Assembly: GCF_000220395.1 (NCBI RefSeq)
Contig: NW_004086451.1
Span: 2,712 to 34,403, forward strand
Source: Ichthyophthirius multifiliis
Taxonomy: Eukaryota; Ciliophora; Oligohymenophorea; Hymenostomatida
DNA length: 31,692 nt
Reading direction: 5' to 3'
Each line of letters opens with the position of its first letter. The first letter of the stretch is position 1. This document shows, piece after piece, positions 21,520 through 31,692 of the stretch. The notes beneath the pieces are model-generated. The model saw only the letters and a list, made by a program, of their open reading frames with translations. It was not told where the DNA came from and made no database searches. Position numbers and translations under genes: made by a program.

Positions 21520-22481
21520 TCATTATTCTTATGTTTATTAATCATCTTCTTAATTTCTATTATTTCTTCTTCTATAATTTCTTTATCCTCCTTCCATATT
21601 TTATTCTTCTCTTCTTTTATATTACCCACTCTTATAATCTGACATCCTAATTTAATTTCCTAAAAAGAACTATTAGGCTATTTTAGTAACATGTTAAGCA
21701 CATTCAAAAGTATGCACTCCTCTTTTAAATCCATTAAATAAAGAAGCTGGGGTCGATATAATTCTATTTTCGAAGTCTATTTAGAAATTATTAGAAAATC
21801 TATCAACGTGTATAGCTCCTAATTTCTCAAGGACTTTAATGCTTTCTTATTCCAAAAAATTAACTTTTCCATCATCCCTTTGTTCTTACTTACCCAAAGT
21901 AAGTCTTGGACTGTACTTTATAAATACTTTGGCTGCAATAATACCTGCAAGACCTAAAGTTACTATAGGTTTTTTATCTTAATGGAATTAAATTAAAGCA
22001 TTTTCTAATATTTCGTTTACTTAAAATTCTTCGTTTTTTTCTCTGTAGTTTGTCAAATTAGTTGCTACACCATTTCCTCCGGGAAGGAATATTCCCTAAT
22101 ATTCGGAAGGTTTTAAAGTAGATAAATCGTTTATTTTTCCACGAGATATTCTAGAAGATTCTATCATTTAATCAGGAAGTGAATAAAAATTTACATTTAC
22201 ACCTAAATTATTTAAGTTAACCATTAAAGATACGGCATCATATAAATCAGTACCTTTATATATGTTAATTTTATTATAATGTTTGATATTGCTTTTCCGA
22301 TTTTAGTTTAAAAAGATAAATAAATACCTGTTTCGTTACCAAGACCGGATAGAATTAAAGCTACTCTTTTAAATTAAGGTTGATGGTCTTATTAATTGAT
22401 AGATTGGGTATCGTTGGTATAATTTTTTAATACTATTTTATTTAATTATGTCTTTATTTTTAAGAAATTTCTACAAATCAT
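21520..22481 (-). CDS. ES1-type DJ-1/PfpI family protein, probably mitochondrial
   Basis: Class I glutamine-amidotransferase-like fold protein of the ES1/ElbB branch (related bacterial proteins have glyoxalase-type activity; vertebrate ES1 is mitochondrial). The basic N-terminus MICRNFLKIKTQLNKIVLK looks like a mitochondrial presequence. Family motifs are VALILSGLGNETGTDLYDAV, SRISRGKINDLSTLKPSEYQ, GIFLPGGNGVATNL, KPIVTLGLAGIIAAKVF, RLTLGKQEQ, IHVDRFSNNF and RI-STPA. One intron (22254-22327) interrupts the GTD sequence and fits in phase; the total is 296 codons. Two points are odd. The place where ElbB has its nucleophile-elbow Cys holds Gly152, and the Cys of the usual SGCG motif is Leu. Also, after FFLGN the frame continues about 40 residues as an Arg/Gln/Asn-rich tail (KRREEQNMEGGQRNYRRRNN) before TGA at 21520. 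Both suggest a non-catalytic or changed role. Confidence 0.87.
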
Positions 22482-23078
22482 TTTTTTTTTGTTTATTTGT
22501 TTTTGTTATGTTAGTTTAAATTTTTTTTTTTTTTTTTAAAAAGATATTTTATTTTTATATTTTGTTTTTTATATTTTAAATTTAGCTTATTTTTTTAAAA
22601 CAAAATATTTTATTTTTTTAGGTTCATTTTTGTTATTTTTTTTTTTTTTATAAATGAAAATATTTAATTGACTTTTTTTTAAGTTATTTATTATAAAATA
22701 TATATTTTTGTTCTTCATCTAATTATTAGATTTAATAGAGTTATAAATTATTTAATTATTTTTTTATTCAATATTAATAAATGTAATATTTATTTATCGA
22801 TTGAAAATATAAAATATTAATAATTATAAAAAAACAATTTGTTAATTTGCTTATTTTTTTTCAAAGTATATATTTGCATTTTTATTAAAATAACAAATAC
22901 CTTGACTTTATGATTTTAATTTAATAAATATATAAAATTTATTTTAAAATAGATAGAGTATATTATCAAATATTATTAAAAATAAACTTAAAGATTCCAA
23001 TAAATATTTTCATTTATAAAATAAAATATTAAATAAAATAAATATAAACAAAAATTATCTTAAATAAATATTAAAAAT
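22482..23078. other. Divergent promoter region between ES1 and isobutyryl-CoA dehydrogenase
   Basis: About 600 bases shared by two genes read outward, both with likely mitochondrial products. The sequence is T-rich towards ES1 and A-rich towards the dehydrogenase, so both leaders are A-rich on their coding strands. No specific element was recognised. Confidence 0.5.
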
Positions 23079-24296
23079 ATGTTTATATTAAAATCTATAT
23101 TTAAAACTTCCTTAATAAAAAACTTAAACAACAAAATTCCATCTAAGTCCTTTTCTGACCTAAACGACATAGTGGAACTTTCCGAAGACCATAAAATGAT
23201 ATACGAAACCGCTTTAAATTTCGCCAAAGAGAATATGGCCCCACATGCCTTAGAATGGGACAAAAAAAGTTATTTTCCAATCGAAGTTATAAGGCAAGCT
23301 GCATAATTAGGTTTCGGTTCTATATATACAAGTTAGGAATACGGAGGATGCGGAATGGATCGTTTAAGTGCAAGTTTAATATTTGAAGCTTTGGCCACTG
23401 CTTGTGTATCTACTAGTGCTTATTTATCAATACATAATATGAATTGTTGGATAATCGACTCCTTTGGAAATGAAGAACAGAAGAAAGAATGGCTTCCTTA
23501 GTTAATAAATATGGAAAAATTAACATCTTATTGCCTTACAGAACCTGGAAGTGGTTCTGATGCGGGAGCAATGAAAACCTTTGCAAAAAAAGTTGGAGGA
23601 GACTACATTATTAATGGTTCTAAGTGCTTTATTACAGGGGGAGGAGTGTCTGATTATTATATTTTAGTATGCTTAACAGGAGAAAAACAAAGGTCGGTGA
23701 TTTTTGTACCGAAAGATGCTCAAGGAATGTCTTTTGGAAATCCGGAAATTAAAATGGGATGGAAATCTTCGCCAACAGCAGTTGTTAATTTAGAAGATGT
23801 AAAAGTCCCCGTTAGAAATTTAATTTCGGAAGAAGGAAATGGATTCAAAATAGCAATGATGGGTTTAGATGGAGGTAGAATTAACATTGCTAGTACTTCT
23901 ATAGGTGGGGCGTCTTTTTGTTTAGATAAAACAAAAGATTATTTATTCAATAGAAGATAATTCGGAAAAAATTTAGGCGATTTTTAACATTTATAGTTTC
24001 AATATGCATAAATGATTACTGATTTTACACTATCTAGACTTATGGTTAGATAAGCAGCTGTAAAAATTGATTAAAAAGATCCTAATAGAGCTTTGTATGC
24101 AGCTATGGCAAAACTTACGGCTACTGAAAAATGTTATAATACTGTTGATATTTGCTTATAAATGCATGGGGGTTATGGATATATTTGGGAAACAGGAATT
24201 GAAAGATTTCTAAGAGATTTAAGAGTAAATAGGATTCTAGAAGGAACAACGGAAATTATGAAACATATAATTGCAAGAACGACACTAAAATAATGA
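23079..24296 (+). CDS. ACAD8: Isobutyryl-CoA dehydrogenase (ACAD8-like acyl-CoA dehydrogenase)
   Basis: Mitochondrial flavoenzyme of valine breakdown that converts isobutyryl-CoA to methacrylyl-CoA and passes electrons to ETF. One exon, 405 residues, no frame breaks. The start [19 protein letters not shown] is a typical presequence. ACAD8-type blocks follow in order: [55 protein letters not shown] (residues 151-165, FAD binding), [70 protein letters not shown] and [20 protein letters not shown]. The catalytic base is Glu388 in [10 protein letters not shown]. In-frame TAA/TAG (Gln) occur inside conserved blocks, for example in RQAAQLGFGS. TGA at 24294-24296 ends the gene. It shares its upstream spacer with ES1. 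Confidence 0.96.
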
Positions 24297-25546
24297 TTTT
24301 TAGAATTAATAAAAAATAAAATAAAAAATAAATATATATATAAATAAATATGTGTATATATTTATATAAAATTAAATTAATATTTATATATAAATATACC
24401 TGTATATATATATAAAAATAAATATATAAATATATATATATATATATATAATTATATATACTTATATGATAAATAAATATATTATATTATTTGATTTTTT
24501 TTTTTTTATGTGTTTTTTTTTAGAAAAATTATATCAAAAAGAAACATAATTAGATTTCTTATAATAACTTTTATAATTATATATTCTGTTTTTAAAAATA
24601 AAATTTACAGTATAAAAAATATAATGATAAATTCATTTTATTTATAAATATTTATATAAATGTACAAAAATATTATATATATATATATATATTTATTAAA
24701 ATTATTTATATATATATATATATATATATATTTTTATATATACAAATATATATATATAAATATTATGTCATTTATATATTTTAATAAATAATATATTTTA
24801 TTATTATTTTTATATCATTTTAATCCATTATATTTTATTTTAAAATAAATATTTTCATTATATTTTATAAATAAAACTTTTATTTTTGTTTTTATAATAA
24901 CTTTAGATTTAATTTATATATTTTTTTAATATTTAATAATTTATATATTTTATAATTTTAATAATTTAACATTCAAATATATATTTATCATATTTATTAA
25001 AATTAATATAATATTATATTATATTTTTATACATATATTTCATTTTTTTTCTATAAAACTACTATAATATAATTTCAAAAAATTAAATAATTAATCTAAA
25101 AGGTCATTAAATAAAAAAATTAATTAATAAAAATTACTTTATTAAAAATTATATATTCTTATTAATAGTCTTTTACTAATATCATTCAAAAAAATTTATT
25201 AAATATCTATCAAATTTAATATATTTCTATCTTCGTAAATTAAATTAATAAATTAAATTATTTTTATTTATTTAAAATTGAATTTTAACAATATTATAAA
25301 CTTAGAAAATAAATTTAATAATAATATAAAAGTATTAAACATAAATAAAGTTTATGATTAATTAATAATTTAAATTCTTATTTTTAAAAAAAAAATTTTT
25401 AGTATTTTTGTTATATAAAATAAATTTTTGTAAGTTTAAAAAAATAATTTTAATATAAGAAATTATTAAAATAATTTTAATTTAATAAAATAAAATAAAA
25501 TACTTAAATAAATTATTAAAAAATACTATTTTTAATATAAATATAT

Positions 25547-25588
<42 letters not shown>

Positions 25589-25596
25589 ATATAATT
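24297..25596. other. Long convergent spacer, A/T microsatellites
   Basis: 1.3 kb between the ends of isobutyryl-CoA dehydrogenase (+) and alanine aminotransferase (-). It contains several TA runs (about 24427-24455, 24674-24735 and 25555-25582) and otherwise TAA/TTA-rich filler. No gene, RNA or repeat family was recognised. Confidence 0.65.
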
Positions 25597-27154
25597 TCAA
25601 TTATATTATCTATGGAACTCATCATTAAACTATGAAAAAACATCTAATTACTGCATTTAATATTCTTCTGGTAATATTAGTGTTGTAATTCTAAAATGAT
25701 AAGTATCGTCTTTTTACCTAAAGCCACTTCCAGGTATTATAACAATGCCTGTATTTTCTAAAACATTTAAGCAATAAAATAAATCTGGTTCCATTTTTCT
25801 TTTTTAAGCCTCCTCAATTATTTTTTTATTTAAATGAATTCTCGGGAAAGCATACATAGCCCCTTCTACTTCTTGACACTCTATATTAGTCATTTTATTT
25901 AATTTATCAGTCATAATTTCCGCTCTTCTTTTTAAAGAATTATACAAATCATTTTTTTCTTTCTAGTATTACTCAGTTGTTTCTTACGAGCTGTTAATTA
26001 AAGTAGGTGGATTACACATTAACTCAGTCATACATTACCCTATAGTATTAGAGCATAAGAACATAGACCTTAATTTGATTATTTATTCCTTTACTTTTTC
26101 ATCTATATTACATAATTCTATATATCCTCCTCTTAAACCACATTCTCCTAAAAGTCCTTTAGAAGTTGAATGAAAGGAAAAAAGTTCTACATCATTATAT
26201 GGTTTACTTAATTCCGATCGTACTTTTTTAAAGGAATAAAAATATTTTTTATCTGTATATACATTATCTTGGTATACTTCATCAGCAAAAATTATCATTC
26301 TATTATTATATGCAAATTCAATCATTTATTCTATTGTCTTATAAGACAGAACCTATCCAGTTGGATTTCCGGGATTTATTACGACTAATATTTTTGGGTT
26401 TATACCATGTTTTTTAGAGTTCTTGTAGGAACGGTTTAATTCCTCAATGGTTACTTACCATCCTTTATCTTCGTCTAAATAATAATGGCATTCAGATGCT
26501 CCTTGTAATGTACAGGCGGCTGAATATAAAGGATATTAGGGAATAGGTATCATTATACCATCTCTTGGATCTGATATTAAAGCGTTTAAAACCATAGATA
26601 CACCTTAAGATGCACCGTCTGTGAGTATTATATCACTTGTATCTGTATATTATTTATATCTATATGCATATATATTAATTTTTACCTGGTGGTAATAAAT
26701 GATTATCTCTTTAAGCTATATATTTAACTACACTTTCTCTTACAAATAAATGACCACATGAATCAGAATAAGCTCCGATCGAATGTTTCATCCTTTAAGA
26801 GTAAAAACGAGCCCTATTTCTCACATCTTAATTAAATATTTCAGTTTCAATTAATTCAGGGTATAATACTGAAGCTAATACTTATCTATTAAATGATATA
26901 GGCTTTTAGCCGAATATTTAAGGGTTTCCTATATTACATTCTGTAAGTTTATCAAACTTATAATTATGGTTGCCGTTTAAGAGTGCTGCGCGGATATTTA
27001 AGGCTCGGGTTGGGACAGTGCCTCGAACTGCGTATTCAGCGTTTTTTACTTTTGGGTTTATGTCATTTATTGTTAATACTTTAGAGGATAGATTGTCAGG
27101 TTAGAGAAGGAAGGGTTTATTGTTTAATAAAGTAGAGAAATGCTTTTTTAACAT
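25597..27154 (-). CDS. GPT: Alanine aminotransferase (PLP class I/II)
   Basis: PLP enzyme that interconverts alanine + 2-oxoglutarate and pyruvate + glutamate. It has 504 residues. The intron at 26643-26685 (43 bases) splits the Asp of PPDTSDIILTDGASQGVSM and fits in phase. Family features seen: AEYAVRGTVPTRA, ECNIGNPQ, FNRQVLASVLYPEL, IGAYSDSCGHLFVRE, PIPQYPLYSAACTLQGAS, VVINPGNPTGQVLS, IIFADEVYQDNVY (Asp277 binds the PLP ring nitrogen, Tyr280 its oxygen), SFHSTSKGLLGECGLRGGY with Schiff-base Lys318, ECQEVEGAMYAFPRI, and GIVIIPGSGF near the end. The start MLKKHFSTLLNNKPFLL could direct it to mitochondria. The first 60 codons are richer in G/C than average here. No frame breaks were found. 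Confidence 0.96.
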
Positions 27155-28150
27155 TATTTTTTGTAATTTTTTTTGTTATTTTTTTTTTTATTTTTTTTTA
27201 AATAAAATGTGTCTATATTTATTTGTTATTTCACTATAAATTTTTAAATTAACACTTTTATAATTATTTTTTTCCTTTATTTTATAAATGAATATAAGGC
27301 TATTTTTTATTTTTTTTAAAAGGGGGCTTAAATAACAATAACAAAATAAAATTTTAATTATAAAATTTGAACAAAATAATATTGTAGTGTCAATTTTTTT
27401 TTTTTTAATATATATTATTTAAAATAATAATATAATAAATTTAAATATAATATAAAAAAAAAAAATAATATAAATAAATTATAATTAGACTATTATAATA
27501 ATATATATTATTTTAAATATATTAAATTATATTTTTTAAGTCTTAATAATAATTATATTATTATTAACTATTTTTTTTTTTTTAATAAAAAATTCATTTA
27601 AATATTATATATTTAAATATTTATTTTAAAAAATATATTTTATGTTTTTTTTTTTTTTTTTTTTTAAATATTTTATTCTATTTTAAAATAATTAAATATA
27701 TTTATAAAAAAATAAATTTTAAAAATATACTATAAATCAAAATAAAGATATATTTAAAATAATATAAATATATTTTGATATTATTTCTTTTTTATATCAC
27801 TTTTAAGAATAAAAATTTTTTAAAACTCTAGAAGATTCTGCATTATTATAATTAATTTAAAAATATTCATTATTTGAATTTAAAATTAAACTATTTTAGG
27901 AAATTGTATCTTTAAATTAATTTTAATCTTAAAATAAAACAAAAAAAGTAATAATAAATAAATATAAATAAAAAAATCTAAATATATATAAATATAAATA
28001 TATGATTAAAATTTATATATACATTTTTTTTATATATATATATATATAAAATATTTATTTTTTTATATAAATCTATATATCAATTTTTCTTTTTAATTTT
28101 TATATTAAAAATTGTTATTTATTATTATATATTTATATATATATTTATAT
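27155..28150. other. A/T spacer between two minus-strand genes
   Basis: About 1 kb with poly(A)/poly(T) palindromes (for example around 27391-27406 and 27640-27665) and TA repeats near 28030-28050 and 28110-28150. It includes the leader of alanine aminotransferase. No coding signal was seen. Confidence 0.6.
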
Positions 28151-29411
28151 TCAAATATATAAATTACTTTATTCTATTTATTAAAAATTTAATTTTTTAT
28201 ATTTTTAACATTTCGAATTTTTATCTTTTATTAAATTTTTTAATTCTATTTCAAACTTATTTTACCCTTTAATCTATATATATAAAGTTATATATATTTA
28301 AATAAATATATAAATATATATAAAAAAATATATATATATATATTAATATTTATGTTTTATATATTTAATATTTTTATATAATACAATAATTTTTTCTTAA
28401 TTGATATCTTTTGTATATTCTTAATTAATTTTATCATTTATATTATTTTATTTCTTTTTTCCTATAATACTTGTTCTTAATAAAAGTTTTTTTTTTTCCA
28501 TTAGCTCTTCTTAAGATTGACTTTTTTTCTAATTTTCATTATTTTTTCTTAATTATAGATACCACATTCTTTAATTATTTTGTATATTTTTATATTATAA
28601 AATCTCATTTTTATATTTTTGTTCAATTTTATATTTTAAATAATCATATTTAGTTTATAAAATTTCTTCTTTTTTTTTCCATTCTATAGGTTTACTGATT
28701 TTTGATATATTTTTTTACCAAAAGTTAAAAATTGAATTAAAATTTTTAATAACCCTTTAATCTCTTGTTAATATATTTTTTCTTAAATTGGCATTTTTTG
28801 TATTTTTAATTTTCGATTTTTTTATTTTATTCAATTCTATTTTTAATTTAATCCATTGAAAAAATTAAATCTCCTTTTGAAAATTCTCTATTTTATTTTT
28901 TTTATTTATTATATTGTTTAAACAAAACAAAAATACGGAAAATCAGTTATAATTATGCTTTTTCTCTTAAATTAAGTCTTATTTTAAACCGGCTCTTTTT
29001 TTAGTATTTTTTATTTAATAATATATTAAATAATTTTTTTTCTATACAATTTAAAGATTTAGAATTAACTCTTAATTCTTATTCTAATTCTATATTATTA
29101 TTTGTATGTATCGAAATAGTAGTTTTTTTTCTATGCAATTATTAAATTTTAGTATTATATATATTTTCTTATATTTCCCTCTGTTTATCTAATTATTTTT
29201 TGAATAATAAAGGTGAACCTACAACTGAATATGGAACCAATTTTTTATCACGAAATACCGGACCATCATTATATTCACTAAATTTATTTCTAGTATGATA
29301 ATTACGAATTTTAAATATATTTTGCTTTTCCAATAACTCTTCATATAAAAAACTTTATTAAGTTTTTAATGGTTAGGTAAGTTTTTTAGCAACAAAATAT
29401 TTTTTTTTCAT
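28151..29411 (-). CDS. Unrecognised Lys/Gln-rich coiled-coil protein, 366 residues
   Basis: Three exons (29411-28937, 28887-28385, 28273-28151) join at GT..AG introns of 49 and 111 bases to give exactly 367 codons without any frame correction. The protein starts MKKKYFVAKKLTQPLKTQQS. It has a conserved-looking segment FSEYNDGPVFRDKKLVPYSV (about residues 49-68), then long charged helices: LEQELRVNSKSLNCIEKKL, NFQKEIQFFQWIKLKIELNK, WKKKEEILQTKYDYLKYKIE, NQRMWYLQLRKNNENQKKSQ. The basic heptad-like character suggests a filament- or basal-body-associated coiled-coil protein, but no family was recognised and this is only a texture argument. It lies 244 bases downstream of another coiled-coil gene on the same strand. 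Confidence 0.75.
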
Positions 29412-29614
29412 ATTATTATTTTATTAATAAAATTTTTAAATTTATTAAAAATAAATATATATTTTAATATATAATCTGTAAGATAATAAATTAGATTAAA
29501 AATATACATAAATATAAATTTAAAGAAAAATATAGTATAAAAGATATATATTTATTAAATATATATATAAATATATATATAGATATATATATATATATAT
29601 ATCTTTTTATATAT

Positions 29615-29649
<35 letters not shown>

Positions 29650-29655
29650 TATATG
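29412..29655. repeat. TA-rich spacer between two coiled-coil genes
   Basis: TA runs interrupted by GATA, CTTT and GTA (about 29555-29650) fill most of the gap between the two minus-strand coiled-coil genes. It should contain the promoter of the downstream gene. Confidence 0.7.
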
Positions 29656-31023
29656 TATCAATTAATTATATTAGAAAATACTCCTTAAGATTAATTAATT
29701 TTAAATAGTTAATTATCAAAAAGAGATGTATTATTTTAATTATTATTTTTTTCAATTAAACTATTATTTTAATTATTGTTTTTATCAAAAAAATCTTTAT
29801 TAAATTAATCTTCTAAACTAAAGATTTTTTCTATTTCTTTTAAATTATCTGTCCAATCTATTCCGCATATTTTTTTAACTAGAAATATAATAGAATTTAA
29901 TTATTTATTTTCTTAAAAAATTGCTTTTATTTTTTCGATTATATAACTTTAATTTTAAATCTAAAAAAAATCCTAAATTTCATCCAAAATTTACTTTTAA
30001 CTTTATTCTATGACTATTTTTTTCTTCAATATTATATATTTTTCCATTACTTTTTTCAAAAAACTCCATATTTATTTTAAATTAGGAACTTTTTTATTAA
30101 AAAACTCTAAAGGAGCGCATTTAATTACCATATTACTAACACATTATGTAAATTGTTAATTATTTTAAATATTTTCCTTCATTTCTTTTATCAAAAAAAG
30201 CATTTCCTTTTCCGATTTTTTGCCTAATATATATTAAAGTTCATTTATGAAATTGCATTTAGTTTCATTGTTTAAAGTTTTATATTATTATTTGATATTT
30301 TCTTTATTTTTTTGCTAGTTTACATCAAAGGAATTATTTTGTCTGTTTTTTTTTCTTATTTAAAAATTTTTTCTTCCAGTTTTTTTTTTAGTTTTGGAGA
30401 TTTTTTATTTTTTCTTACATTTAAAAAAATTAAAATTCATAATTATTTTTCTCACTTTTTTTTTCAAATTTTCGTTTTCTTTTGTCAAAAATATGTTTTT
30501 TTCATGAATTTTTTCCATAATTTTTTACATTTAAAGCATTTTTTCCCCTTTTTCTTTCACTTCTTCCCTTAGAATATTGTTATTTTTTCTCTCAAAAAGT
30601 AATAAATTATATATTTCATCGAAATTCTCTAATTTTTGGTTATTATTTTGGCTATAGTAGCTTTTTTCAGACATTTTTTCATCAAAATTACTCTATATAC
30701 TATCCTAATCTACATTTTCGTCTTCTTCCTCTTAAAAATAATACCTACTACCTTATTTAATTATATTTTTTTCTTCCTTTACTACTGTATTTTGATATTT
30801 TTATGAAGAAAAAGAGGAATTTTATTACCATTAATATTCTGTTTTATTATTGTTTTTTTAACCACTACTTCGACTTATTATATTAAAACGGGCTGAGGTT
30901 ATATGGTGGTTATCAGATGAAGTTTCTATGATTATTTTGGGAGAATTTTATTGGTTTTTAAATGAAAATCAGGTGCAAATGATTCTCGTACTTAGATTAG
31001 GTCTTTGAATTGTTTTAAGTTCA
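29656..31023 (-). CDS. Unrecognised acidic-head, coiled-coil protein, 455 residues
   Basis: Intronless gene from ATG 31023 (MNLKQFKDLIQVRESFAPDF) to TGA 29656. The N-terminal quarter is polar and disordered, with SPKIIIETSSDNHHITSARF, then an acidic patch FQEEEDENVDQDSIQSNFDE. A coiled coil follows (ERKNNNILREEVKEKGEKML, KIHEKNIFLTKENENLKKK), and then an ordered C-terminal part with CVSNMVIKCAPLEFFNKKV, QIWSFLKKVMEKYIILKKK and VKKICGIDWTDNLKEIEKIF. It ends in Asn/Gln-rich sequence. The reading needs one added base at the T5 run 30955-30959 and one fewer at the T9 run 30346-30354; the two cancel and leave 456 codons. No family was recognised. The head-stalk-tail layout would fit a centrosome or basal-body scaffold, which is inference only. 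Confidence 0.7.
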
Positions 31024-31145
31024 TTTTTTTTTTTTAAATTGTTTTTTATTTTATTTAAATTTTTTTTTTTTTTTTTTTTGAATATAAAACAATATTAAAT
31101 AAATAGATTCTATTAAAATAATTTAAATTTATTTTTTAAAATAAT

Positions 31146-31192
<47 letters not shown>

Positions 31193-31448
31193 TAATATAT
31201 ATATATATATAAATATATATATTATGTTATTATTTAAATAATAAGGTTTTATGTATATACTATTTCTAATATTATTCTAGTGTATATTTATTTTTTATAA
31301 TTCATTTTAATATGTTTTTTTTTTTAAAAAATATGTTATATATATATTTATTATATATTTTTAATTGTCATTATTCATTTTTTTTTAGTTATAATAAAAA
31401 AAAATATATAAAAAAAAAATTTTGTAAATAAATAATTATATATATATA
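31024..31448. other. Spacer with (TA)n microsatellite
   Basis: About 425 bases between the end of the GNAT gene and the start of the coiled-coil gene on the same strand. It holds a pure TA run at about 31149-31184 followed by imperfect TA repeats, and a T-rich leader near 31030-31080. Confidence 0.7.
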
Positions 31449-31692
31449 TCATTTATTATGTATATTTTCATTAATATTTAAATATTCTTCATATAAAATA
31501 TAATAAACAAATGTATCTCTTATAATGCCATTATGTCTAATTATATCTTTTCTAAGAATTCCTTCTTTTTAACAACATAATTTTATAACAGACCTTTAAT
31601 ATAAAACATTTAAAATATGAATTTAAAACACAACTTTTTAAACATAATATTAATGTATTAAAATAAAAAAAAAAAATATATTTATTATTATT
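31449..31692 (-). CDS. C-terminal end of a GNAT N-acetyltransferase (RimJ/RimL type), cut by the right edge
   Basis: The minus strand carries the end of an acetyl-CoA-dependent N-acetyltransferase. The most telling stretch is SVIKLCCQKEGILRKDIIRH followed by NGIIRDTFVYYILYEEYLNI, matching the motif B end of RimJ/RimL-type GNATs (N..S..l.ek.GF..EG.lR......G...D...y.il..E). Before it is VVFQIHILNVLYQRSV, the preceding strand and helix. The stop is TGA at 31449-31451. The acetyl-CoA loop (Q/RxxGxG/A) would lie beyond the window or in another exon, since an A run near 31663-31675 could belong to an intron. The substrate is unknown. Confidence 0.68.

Noticed and set aside
21438-21629. A minus-strand frame rich in Glu, Lys and Ile
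   Set aside because: It is an alternative frame over the Arg/Gln tail of the ES1-type gene; the ES1 frame continues through it to TGA and fits the codon count.
28471-28653. A Phe-rich + strand open frame
   Set aside because: Shadow of the Lys-rich coiled-coil gene on the minus strand. The similar frame at 30312-30572 is rejected for the same reason.
2256-30959. Programmed +1 ribosomal frameshifting as in Euplotes
   Set aside because: The offsets occur in both directions, have no common slippery site next to a stop codon, and all sit in A/T homopolymers, which fits sequencing or assembly error better.
31141-31230. Telomere-proximal repeat near the right edge
   Set aside because: The sequence is a plain TA microsatellite without G-rich GGGGTT-type units, and a GNAT gene continues beyond it.
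1-31692. Transposons, virus-like elements, CRISPR arrays, rRNA and tRNA genes
   Set aside because: I looked for transposase or polymerase motifs, long terminal or inverted repeats, spaced repeats and cloverleaf-like G/C-rich segments by eye and saw none; the repeats found are simple A/T microsatellites.

Overview
The window looks like macronuclear DNA of an oligohymenophorean ciliate, most like Ichthyophthirius multifiliis. The reasons are extreme A+T content, long open frames only when TAA and TAG are read as glutamine, gene ends always at TGA, and small GT..AG introns. The species is an inference; the genetic code is seen directly because TAA/TAG fall inside conserved motifs, for example between EHI and GHH of the alkane-hydroxylase-like protein. 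With the standard code only fragments of these genes appear.

Layout, left to right: the tail of a + strand gene (2-106); a HECT ubiquitin ligase (+, 437-3337); a 1.3 kb A/T spacer holding one odd G/C-richer 22-base island; a doubtful small gene (+, 4626-5034); an ENT-type nucleoside transporter (+, 5302-6496). Three minus-strand genes follow: the Ufm1 protease UFSP2 (6752-8392), a secreted CAP/CRISP-like protein (8841-10653) and a PLD6/Zucchini-like HKD enzyme (11000-12229). Then come an unknown + strand gene (13027-13980), gamma-tubulin complex protein 4 (-, 14129-17463), an unknown coiled-coil protein (-, 17939-19454), an AlkB-family monooxygenase (-, 19773-20954), an ES1-type DJ-1/PfpI protein (-, 21520-22481), isobutyryl-CoA dehydrogenase (+, 23079-24296), alanine aminotransferase (-, 25597-27154), two unknown lysine/glutamine-rich coiled-coil proteins (-, 28151-29411 and 29656-31023) and the C-terminal end of a GNAT acetyltransferase (-, 31449 to the right edge).

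The genes are ordinary nuclear single-copy genes, not an operon. Two loose themes appear: mitochondrial or acyl/amino-acid metabolism at 21.5-27.2 kb (ES1 and isobutyryl-CoA dehydrogenase share one divergent spacer; alanine aminotransferase is next), and ubiquitin/UFM1 handling at the left. I saw no transposon, virus-like element, CRISPR array, rRNA or tRNA. The spacers are A/T microsatellites and poly(T)/poly(A) palindromes.

The items most worth a second look are the AlkB-like enzyme, the PLD6-like enzyme without an N-terminal membrane anchor, the isolated 22-base island at 3920-3941, and a series of one-base A/T homopolymer offsets that break otherwise conserved frames. The offsets most likely come from the assembly, but they decide whether several genes are called intact.
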